Source of the DNA: UBA9980 sp964436235
Lineage (GTDB): Bacteria; Muiribacteriota; UBA9980
DNA length: 12,198 bases
Assembly (NCBI GenBank): GCA_964436235.1
Contig: CAYTCW010000129.1
Location: 1 to 12,198 of the forward strand
Direction: 5' to 3'
Part shown: one piece after another, positions 6,912-12,198 of the stretch
Position numbering within the stretch: position 1 is the stretch's first letter
How the letters are laid out: the number at the start of each line of letters is the position of its first letter
Position numbers and translations under genes: made by a program
The notes under the pieces: generated by a model
Told to the model about the DNA's origin: nothing
What the model saw: the letters and a program-made list of their open reading frames with translations, nothing else
The model's database searches: none

Positions 6912-8858
6912 TTAGAATATATCCTTAAACGAAAGACTTTGCGGGCCTTTTGATTCGCCCATATAAAGTTTATGCCATAATTCGAGAATAAACAGGTTAT
7001 AAAGATGAGGCGAAAAATTCTGCATACCGCTCTGATTTATTTCGAGCATATTCTTAATATACGCCCCGTTAAAAGCGTTTTTAACGAATGAATTTTTTGC
7101 GGTAAGCGCGCGGCACATAAGTTCGCGCAGATCTCCCCTGAACCACTTATCGACGGGAGGCGAAAAGCCGGTTTTAGGCCTGTGAAGTATATATAGCGGA
7201 AGAGTATCGTGCATCATTACTTTTAAAATATTTTTAAGTGAAATATTTTTGATTTTGAAGTTAACGGGTATTTTCATAGCGAGCTCGATAACCCTGTAAT
7301 CAAGGAAGGGACTGCGATTCTCGATGGAATTAGCGATGCTCATTCGTTCGTTTTTAGTAATAATGTTATTCTGAAGATAATATTTAAAATCGCTGTATAG
7401 CACCGAAGATATCCAATTTTCGAAATTGCCTTCATTAAATTCCGTTTCATATTTTTTTTCGATAGCCGTAAAAGCGGTTTTATTTTTTTCAAATTCAGGC
7501 ACGAGCGCTCTTAAAGTTTCGCCGGAAAAGAATGAAGTAAACGATAAATGCCTGTAATTAGGGTCGTATGAGCAATATTCGGCGAATTTTTTCAACTTTC
7601 TAACCCCGTTTTCAAAGGCGTTATTAGTCGATGCCGGAAATAATTTAATTATTTTTTCTATAAAATTTTTTCTGAGCAGTTTTGGAATTTTAGTGTAAAG
7701 GCCGGCGATAATTTCCCATAAATACCTTTCGTGTCCGCCGAAAAGCTCGTCGGCGCCTTCGCCGTTAAGTATCACGCGCGCGTGTTTAGAAACTACTCTT
7801 GCCGATTGATAGGCCGGCAGCAATGACGCGTCGGCGAGGGGCTCGTCGCAAAAAGATATAATGTCGGGTAAAAGCTCTATTTCGCGCGATTTAACGTTAA
7901 AAGCGTGATGGACGGTATCGAACATATCGGCCGCTTTCGCGGCAAATTTAAGGTCGGAGTGGCCGTCTTCGTCGAAGCCGATAGTAAAACTTTTTATTCT
8001 TACCGATGATATCTTGCTCATTAAAGCCACTATTATAGACGAATTGATACCGCCGGAAAGATACGCGCCCATATCGGCTTCCGAGCTCATACGATCTTTG
8101 ACTGCGCTTTTAAGAGTGGAAAGAAGTTCGTTCGAGAAAGCCTGCGCGCTGCGGCCGTATTCCGGCGAGTAGCGGGCCTGCCAGTAAGTCTGCTCGTATT
8201 TATCGCCGGCGGCGGAGTATGCGGCTATATGCGCCGGCATGAATTTATTAATTTTTTTGAATATAGTCAGCGGAGCGCTTATATAGCCGTACACGAGATA
8301 TTCGTAAACCGCTTCTTCACTGAGCGTTTTTAACTCGGGTTTAATCGCTATTATTGATTTTATCTCGGATGAAAAATATAAAAAATTATCATCTATGGCG
8401 GTAAATAAAGGTTTAACCCCGGCGCGGTCACGCGCTAAAATAAGCCTGCCCGCTTTATTATCATAGAGCGCCGCGCTGAAAATCCCGTTTATTTCACCGG
8501 CAAAATCCATACCGTAAGATTCGTAAAGATGCAATATAGCCTCGGTATCCGATGCCGTCTTAAATTTATGGCCTTTAGATTCGAGATCTTTCCAGATCTG
8601 CGCATAGTTATATATACAGCCGTCGAGCGATATCCATATATCGGCCGTATCATTTGAAGACGGCTGTTTTGACGCGTTTGCAGCGGTTATGGCGAGGCGT
8701 TTATTTCCCAGAACGCAGTTAGCGTCGGGACTTAAATAAATCCCGGCGCCGTCCGGCCCTCGATGGGATAGTTTTTCGAGCATTATTTCCGCCCGGGCAG
8801 TTCCGTCTTTTAACCGGCCTGAACCGCTCAGATCGAATATACCGCATATACCGCACAT
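6912..8858 (-). CDS. asnB: Asparagine synthetase (glutamine-hydrolysing)-like protein, AsnB family, with altered active-site residues
   Basis: The 648-residue protein has the two AsnB domains. The N-terminal class II glutaminase domain (about 2-190) begins MCGICGIF, so Cys2 becomes the N-terminal nucleophile after Met removal; RGPDG (33-37) and Asp104 (in SDTEAIL) are in place. The C-terminal ATP-pyrophosphatase domain (about 235-620) has SGGINSS (268-274), DEP (338-340), GEGADELFGG (366-375) and an ERMSIANSIENRSPFLD segment. The family converts aspartate, glutamine and ATP to asparagine in the cytosol. Two sites depart from the rule: the oxyanion motif, normally N-G-E-I-Y-N, is D-G-C-I-Y-N (Asp79, Gly80, Cys81), and the PP-loop, normally SGGxDS, has Asn272 for Asp. 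The protein may still make asparagine, run on ammonia, or amidate another substrate. It is first in a probable operon with lipM, about 34 nt downstream of the predicted transcription start. Confidence 0.9.
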   Translation of the reverse strand: MCGICGIFDLSGSGRLKDGTARAEIMLEKLSHRGPDGAGIYLSPDANCVLGNKRLAITAANASKQPSSNDTADIWISLDGCIYNYAQIWKDLESKGHKFKTASDTEAILHLYESYGMDFAGEINGIFSAALYDNKAGRLILARDRAGVKPLFTAIDDNFLYFSSEIKSIIAIKPELKTLSEEAVYEYLVYGYISAPLTIFKKINKFMPAHIAAYSAAGDKYEQTYWQARYSPEYGRSAQAFSNELLSTLKSAVKDRMSSEADMGAYLSGGINSSIIVALMSKISSVRIKSFTIGFDEDGHSDLKFAAKAADMFDTVHHAFNVKSREIELLPDIISFCDEPLADASLLPAYQSARVVSKHARVILNGEGADELFGGHERYLWEIIAGLYTKIPKLLRKNFIEKIIKLFPASTNNAFENGVRKLKKFAEYCSYDPNYRHLSFTSFFSGETLRALVPEFEKNKTAFTAIEKKYETEFNEGNFENWISSVLYSDFKYYLQNNIITKNERMSIANSIENRSPFLDYRVIELAMKIPVNFKIKNISLKNILKVMMHDTLPLYILHRPKTGFSPPVDKWFRGDLRELMCRALTAKNSFVKNAFNGAYIKNMLEINQSGMQNFSPHLYNLFILELWHKLYMGESKGPQSLSFKDIF

Positions 8859-8898
8859 ATTATAAGGGTCTCCGTATTCATCTACAGTCGTTTATGAT

Positions 8899-8927
8899 AG
8901 TATAGATAATTTAATTACAATTGTCAA
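8899..8927 (-). promoter_or_regulatory. Sigma-70 promoter of the asnB-lipM-barrel run
   Basis: On the minus strand TTGACA (8922-8927) and TATACT (8899-8904) are separated by 17 bp. Five of six bases of the -10 box and all of the -35 box match consensus. Transcription should start near 8892, about 34 nt before the asnB start codon. It diverges from the rightward promoter at 9079-9107. Confidence 0.8.
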
Positions 8928-9015
8928 GAGATAATCACTTTAATAAACAATTTCTATTTAACTCTCAGATGTATTTGTGGTAGTATCGAAGATGATTCTA
9001 GTGAAAAATCCGTAT

Positions 9016-9070
9016 ATAATTTATGAAATTTACAAAATTTACGGAATTTACCGAATTTACCAAAATTTAC
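9016..9070. repeat. 9-bp tandem repeat block (unit NNAATTTAC) upstream of a consensus promoter
   Basis: Six adjacent copies can be read: ATAATTTAT (9016-9024), GAAATTTAC (9025-9033), AAAATTTAC (9034-9042), GGAATTTAC (9043-9051), CGAATTTAC (9052-9060) and the 10-bp CAAAATTTAC (9061-9070). The core AATTTA is invariant; the first two bases of each unit vary. A degenerate seventh copy runs into the -35 box. The block lies in the divergent intergenic region (8859-9148), 8 bp before the -35 of the metalloprotease promoter. It may be an UP element of repeated A/T tracts or an array of binding sites for a regulator; the sequence alone does not decide. Confidence 0.8.
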
Positions 9071-9078
9071 CAAAATTT

Positions 9079-9107
9079 TTGACAAACCATAAAGCGTATG
9101 ATATAAT
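9079..9107 (+). promoter_or_regulatory. Perfect-consensus sigma-70 promoter of the metalloprotease gene
   Basis: TTGACA (9079-9084), a 17-bp spacer and TATAAT (9102-9107) match the housekeeping consensus at every position. The expected start point near 9114 gives a leader of about 35 nt with an AAAGGCGG ribosome binding site 6 nt before the ATG at 9149. The A/T-rich 9-bp repeats lie directly upstream. Such a site predicts strong expression unless a repressor acts on it. Confidence 0.9.
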
Positions 9108-9148
9108 TAATCGAGCATTTAAAAATACTTCAAAAAAGGCGGTATATT

Positions 9149-10789
9149 ATGAAAAAAGCTAAAAACAAAAGGTTTTTAAAATTATCGTTTTCGTTTTCAC
9201 TTGCGCTTGTTTCGGCGCTTATATTCACGGCAGGTTCAATGGCAGGGGCCGCCCAGCTTGTTACCTATTTAGCCCCGCAGTATCAGGACGTTCCTTTTAA
9301 AGTTGAAAACGCCTTCTTTTCGGCCGCTCCAATGATGGACCCTAAAAATAACAAAAAACCGCTCATGATAGAAGTAACCGACGCTAATGAAAAACTCGAA
9401 GTGCCGTCGCTTAAAGGTTTTAAAATAGCGGCTTACGAAGGCGGCGCAGGCGCGGCCGAAATAATTAACTATCTTAAAAATTCGCCCGAAATGACCGATT
9501 CGGCTAAACTCCGCGTTATAGCCCGCATGAAAAAACTCGCTCTCATTTTAAAATCAGGCCAGCAGGCGCGCGCCGAGTTTTATAAAAAACAGGTGTCCGC
9601 CCCGTTAGTTTTATTCGTTAATTTAAATATGGGCACGGGCCCTGCCTGCGCGCCGGTTCCGATGCATCTTGATTTAAAAGACGGCGGAAAATTTTTCTTT
9701 AATACGGCTATATTCATCGAAGATATACCCAAAGCTTTCTCGGTAACCGACGCCATTAAAAACGACACTTTCGATTTCGTTGTAGCGCATGAAAACGCTC
9801 ACGGAATTATGTTCGATATGTACGGCCCGGCCATAACTAAAATCGATAAAAAAAGCAATCTCGGCCACGACGGCCCAATGATATCCGACCGCGGTTTAGC
9901 CTATATCGAAGGATGGGCTGAAGCCTTCGAAGCATTATACGGCCCGACCAATCCGCTTTTAAAATTAAAAGAATCAGAACGCGAACAATACAGAATTTCA
10001 GAATTTTTATTCACAAGACAGGACCCGGTCCGCCGCGACAGATATATCTGGCAGAACTATAAAGGCCAGAAGACCGGCGTACTTAAAAACGGCGTTCAGA
10101 TACTTTCGACCGAAGGCGCTATCGCCGGTTTATTCTACGATATTCTTACATCTAAAGCTATAAAAGATCCGTTCGGCAAGTCTATATCTGTAATGTATCT
10201 GCACCAGCCTCTTGATTTCGCCGAATTCGTTAAAGGATGGGTAAAAGAATTCAGCGAAGATAAAAAAGTCCTTTACAGAATATTCCTTGAAGGCACCAAC
10301 TACGCAACCGTATCTAACGAAGCTCGCAAATTATACTACGATTACTATCAGGCTAAATTAAAATTCGTCCAGAAAAAAATGGATGAAAAAACTTTTTACA
10401 CGGTTAAAGCTAAATGGAGCACCTATAAAGAAAACTTATTTAACGAAGTTATGAAATCCGATAATCTTACTTCCAACGTCAGCCGCGATCTGTGGGTCGA
10501 AGTTAAAGGGTTTAAAACTTTCAGCCTGCAGGGTGTTTTATCAAAAATATTAGGCATGAAAAAACCTTATTTGAATATCGCGAGTTTTACGGCCGGCCAG
10601 ATCAAACAACTCCAGGAAATAGGACTTCTTAAAGATTTCGCCGACGAAGATATTCAGTTATTTGTAAAAACCCGCGAACAGATGGGCGTTATGCCTTATA
10701 AAACGGGCAATGAAGCGCTTCGCGAAATTCTCGGCAAAGATAAAGCCGCTAAATTAATTAAAAACAATAATATCACCGATGTTAATTAA
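9149..10789 (+). CDS. Secreted HExxH metalloprotease (gluzincin type) with ComEA-like C-terminal helix-hairpin-helix region
   Basis: This 546-residue protein starts with a clear Sec signal peptide (MKKAKNKR, hydrophobic core about 11-28, cut near AGAAQ at 33-36). Residues 214-218 are HENAH, a HExxH zinc site; 36 residues later comes EGWAEAFE (254-261), where Glu254 is a good third zinc ligand, as in gluzincins. A further TEGAIAGLFYDIL (321-333) may line the active site. These features predict a zinc peptidase outside the cytoplasm. No family number is assigned; the EGWA pattern is shared by several HExxH families. Residues about 475-538 (LNIASF, LQEIGLLKDFADEDI, then REQMG and a second EILGKDKAAKLI) follow the spacing of ComEA-like helix-hairpin-helix DNA-binding domains, an odd partner for a protease. 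A perfect sigma-70 promoter lies upstream and a strong hairpin downstream. The protease call is solid; the HhH call is tentative. Confidence 0.8.
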   Translation: MKKAKNKRFLKLSFSFSLALVSALIFTAGSMAGAAQLVTYLAPQYQDVPFKVENAFFSAAPMMDPKNNKKPLMIEVTDANEKLEVPSLKGFKIAAYEGGAGAAEIINYLKNSPEMTDSAKLRVIARMKKLALILKSGQQARAEFYKKQVSAPLVLFVNLNMGTGPACAPVPMHLDLKDGGKFFFNTAIFIEDIPKAFSVTDAIKNDTFDFVVAHENAHGIMFDMYGPAITKIDKKSNLGHDGPMISDRGLAYIEGWAEAFEALYGPTNPLLKLKESEREQYRISEFLFTRQDPVRRDRYIWQNYKGQKTGVLKNGVQILSTEGAIAGLFYDILTSKAIKDPFGKSISVMYLHQPLDFAEFVKGWVKEFSEDKKVLYRIFLEGTNYATVSNEARKLYYDYYQAKLKFVQKKMDEKTFYTVKAKWSTYKENLFNEVMKSDNLTSNVSRDLWVEVKGFKTFSLQGVLSKILGMKKPYLNIASFTAGQIKQLQEIGLLKDFADEDIQLFVKTREQMGVMPYKTGNEALREILGKDKAAKLIKNNNITDVN

Positions 10790-10822
10790 TTTACTAAACG
10801 AATTTAATAGATAATCAACGAT

Positions 10823-10858
10823 AAAGAGGAAGGAAAGTATATGCGATCCTTCCTCTTT
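10823..10858 (+). terminator. Intergenic hairpin: terminator or attenuator
   Basis: AAAGAGGAAGGA (10823-10834) and TCCTTCCTCTTT (10847-10858) pair perfectly over 12 bp around a 12-nt loop. The right arm ends in a T run (10856-10859), as expected for intrinsic termination, though that run mostly lies within the stem. It lies 33 nt after the metalloprotease stop. Only 26 nt remain before the next gene, which itself has an AAGGA ribosome binding site at 10871-10875, and no promoter was found in that gap. It may therefore be a partial terminator that sets the ratio of the two genes. Confidence 0.65.
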
Positions 10859-10884
10859 TATATAAAAAATAAGGATTTGTAAAT

Positions 10885-11871
10885 ATGGTTCTAAATTATT
10901 CATTAAGTTTAAACTTCAAGAATGTTCTGCCAATAATAATTACGGCATCAGCAACCGCTTTCGTTTTCGCTTTTATATTAACCGCCCTCAATCCGGCGGC
11001 GGTTTTCGCCGGAAATAAAAAAAAGATGAACACTTACGAGCAGGCGCTTTCAGGGCTTAAAGTTTTTAATATGCCGGCTGATTATAATAAAAATAAGGCG
11101 CGACGCGCTTTAAAGTGTGAAATCGACGGCTACGACGCTATAGTCGTCGATATAGGCATTCATGCCGATTTTAAATGGTTTATCAAAGAAAATTCAGATA
11201 TGCTTCTTAGTTTTTGTGAAGATAAATATTTCGGCGCCCTGCTTTTAGAGCTGCCTGAAAATGAATGCAAAATACTCGACTGCTATATCGTAAGCGGCGA
11301 GCAGGATGCGCGCGATGCCCTGCGGGCAAGCGTTTACGACGAGCCGGCTATGCTCGATTTTATAGAGAAGATAAGGGTTATGAATTCCGAAATTAAAAAC
11401 GCGCACAAAAAAATAAGGGTTAAAAGCATATACTGCGGCTTGAATATTGAAAATACGGTAAAATTATCGCGAGTTATTAAAAACTACGACGAACGCGCCG
11501 CGGCAGATCTATTATCGATGATCACACACTTAAACGAAGACGGTTTCAATAAATTAAAAAAGGCGCAGAGAAGCGAATTGATCAAAACGGCTGAAAAAAT
11601 TTATAAATCGGTTATTGATATAAAAAGTAAAATAAATAACGATTTTTCGGAAGCTGAATATCTAAAATGTGAACGGCAGATGAATATTATTAAATTATTA
11701 TTGACTTATATGAATAAAAAACTTGAATTTAAAAGCAATATCGACGCAAAAAACGAAGCCGGCGAATTGAAAAAAGAAATTATAGCCGGCTATATCGATT
11801 ACTACCTTAAAAACGATTTTTATAATAAAAAGATAATTATTTTTAACGAAGCGATTTTAAGCGCTGAATAA
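10885..11871 (+). CDS. Exported protein with weak, degenerate erythromycin-esterase-like (Ere) resemblance
   Basis: The 328-residue protein has an N-terminal signal peptide (hydrophobic about 14-34, cut near AVFA/G at 42-43), so it should be exported. Residues 84-190 follow the order of motifs in the erythromycin esterase (EreA/EreB) superfamily: an IVVDIGIH strand with His93 where the family has L-G-E-A-T-H-G, then GALLLELP with Glu122, DCYIVSGEQDARDAL like N-x-Y-V-x-G-x-x-D-A-x-x-A-L, an IEKIRVMN helix like the W-x-R-x-x-N helix, and YCGLN where the family has Y-G-F-D. The catalytic Glu of the first motif and the Asp of the last are not present, and no second His motif was found, so it is probably not a working esterase. 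The C-terminal half is Lys/Glu-rich helix. AAGGA lies 9 nt before the ATG. The next gene begins 19 nt after its stop, which suggests an operon. The family call is an inference. Confidence 0.6.
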   Translation: MVLNYSLSLNFKNVLPIIITASATAFVFAFILTALNPAAVFAGNKKKMNTYEQALSGLKVFNMPADYNKNKARRALKCEIDGYDAIVVDIGIHADFKWFIKENSDMLLSFCEDKYFGALLLELPENECKILDCYIVSGEQDARDALRASVYDEPAMLDFIEKIRVMNSEIKNAHKKIRVKSIYCGLNIENTVKLSRVIKNYDERAAADLLSMITHLNEDGFNKLKKAQRSELIKTAEKIYKSVIDIKSKINNDFSEAEYLKCERQMNIIKLLLTYMNKKLEFKSNIDAKNEAGELKKEIIAGYIDYYLKNDFYNKKIIIFNEAILSAE

Positions 11872-11890
11872 AAAGGAGAGATAATAAATT

Positions 11891-12198
11891 ATGACAAAAG
11901 TAAAATATTCAATTAGCTTAATATTCCTGACTTTCTTTTTACTTTCGCACGGTTTTTTATTTATGGATTTATGCCGCGCCGCTGCCGATAATCCGCAGAC
12001 AGGCTCTCAAGAAGCCGCTGCGGCCTCAGCCGGATTAAAAGATAAACTCGAAGATATCGAATATAATTTAAAAGGCCGATCCGGATTTAGCGTTCCCGTC
12101 GATAATTTAAAATATATACACTTGATCGATAATAACTCGGATATTTGCTTTCAGTTGATATTAAGCGGCGAGCAAAAGCGGATGCTTAATATTTTATC
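11891..12198 (+). CDS. Exported protein of unknown function (partial, 3' end beyond window)
   Basis: The frame opens at 11891 and runs 102 codons to the window edge without a stop. A ribosome binding site (GGAGAG, 10 nt before the ATG) lies in the 19-nt gap after the preceding gene, so the two are probably co-translated from one transcript. The N-terminus is a signal peptide: MTKVKYS, a hydrophobic core to about residue 26, and a likely cut near CRAAA/D at residue 33. There is a Cys in this region but no proper lipobox. A Gln/Ala/Ser-rich linker (about 34-48) follows, then a charged start of a globular domain. No family was recognised. Confidence 0.65.
   Translation, partial: MTKVKYSISLIFLTFFLLSHGFLFMDLCRAAADNPQTGSQEAAAASAGLKDKLEDIEYNLKGRSGFSVPVDNLKYIHLIDNNSDICFQLILSGEQKRMLNIL

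Larger units (their letters stand above)
8859..9148. other. Divergent intergenic control region
   Basis: This 290-bp gap between asnB and the metalloprotease holds the two divergent promoters and the 9-bp repeat block listed separately. The stretch between the two -35 boxes, about 150 bp, is otherwise very A/T-rich and no RNA gene or palindromic operator was recognised in it. Confidence 0.7.

Noticed and set aside
6893..6914. A/T-only inverted repeat after asnB as a terminator
   Set aside because: AAAAATT and AATTTTT around CAT pair, but without any G-C pairs the stem would be too weak; no terminator is called between asnB and lipM.
8977..9162. A 61-codon plus-strand frame with a repeating Ile-Tyr pattern (IYEIYKIYGIYRIY)
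   Set aside because: The pattern is simply the translated 9-bp repeat block, the frame begins with GTG without a ribosome binding site, and the consensus promoter of the metalloprotease lies inside it.
11891..12198. Shared SGEQ tetrapeptide in the last two exported proteins as a sign of paralogy
   Set aside because: Four residues without flanking similarity are not enough; the visible part of the last protein shows no further match.

Overview
The window looks like chromosomal DNA of an A+T-leaning, diderm (Gram-negative-type) bacterium. The evidence is a prepilin with a class III leader, an outer-membrane beta-barrel protein ending in Phe, and several Sec signal peptides. The gene set (LipM-type octanoyltransferase, minor-pilin genes, secreted proteins without clear families) would fit an uncultured anaerobic lineage such as Riflebacteria or Elusimicrobiota, but nothing here is diagnostic, so that placement is a guess. 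No rRNA, tRNA, CRISPR array, insertion sequence or phage gene was seen.

Positions 1-3861 (minus strand) hold a pilus or type II secretion minor-pilin operon. A near-consensus sigma-70 promoter (3833-3861) drives a large PilX-like protein (1420-3804), a membrane-anchored TPR protein (693-1301) and a PilV/GspI-like prepilin that runs off the left edge (1-656). A strong hairpin at 3872-3911 separates this operon from the genes upstream of it.

Positions 3956-8927 (minus strand) hold a second run. A near-consensus promoter (8899-8927) is followed by an AsnB-like glutamine-dependent asparagine synthetase with altered residues in both active sites, then a LipM-like octanoyltransferase, then an outer-membrane barrel protein with a long Lys/Ala-rich histone-H1-like N-terminal region. 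The hairpin at 3872-3911 ends this run. No strong internal terminator was found, so the three may be co-transcribed, although their functions are not obviously linked.

Positions 8928-9148 are the divergent control region. It carries a 9-bp tandem repeat block and, just downstream, a perfect consensus sigma-70 promoter (TTGACA, 17 bp, TATAAT) pointing right. This promoter drives a secreted HExxH (gluzincin-type) metalloprotease whose C-terminus resembles a ComEA-like helix-hairpin-helix module (9149-10789). A 12-bp hairpin follows. It leaves almost no room for a new promoter before the next gene (10885-11871), a secreted protein with a weak, degenerate resemblance to erythromycin esterases. 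A further exported protein (11891 onward) is cut by the right edge. The right half thus reads as a secreted-protein cluster under a very strong promoter, with a possible attenuator inside it.
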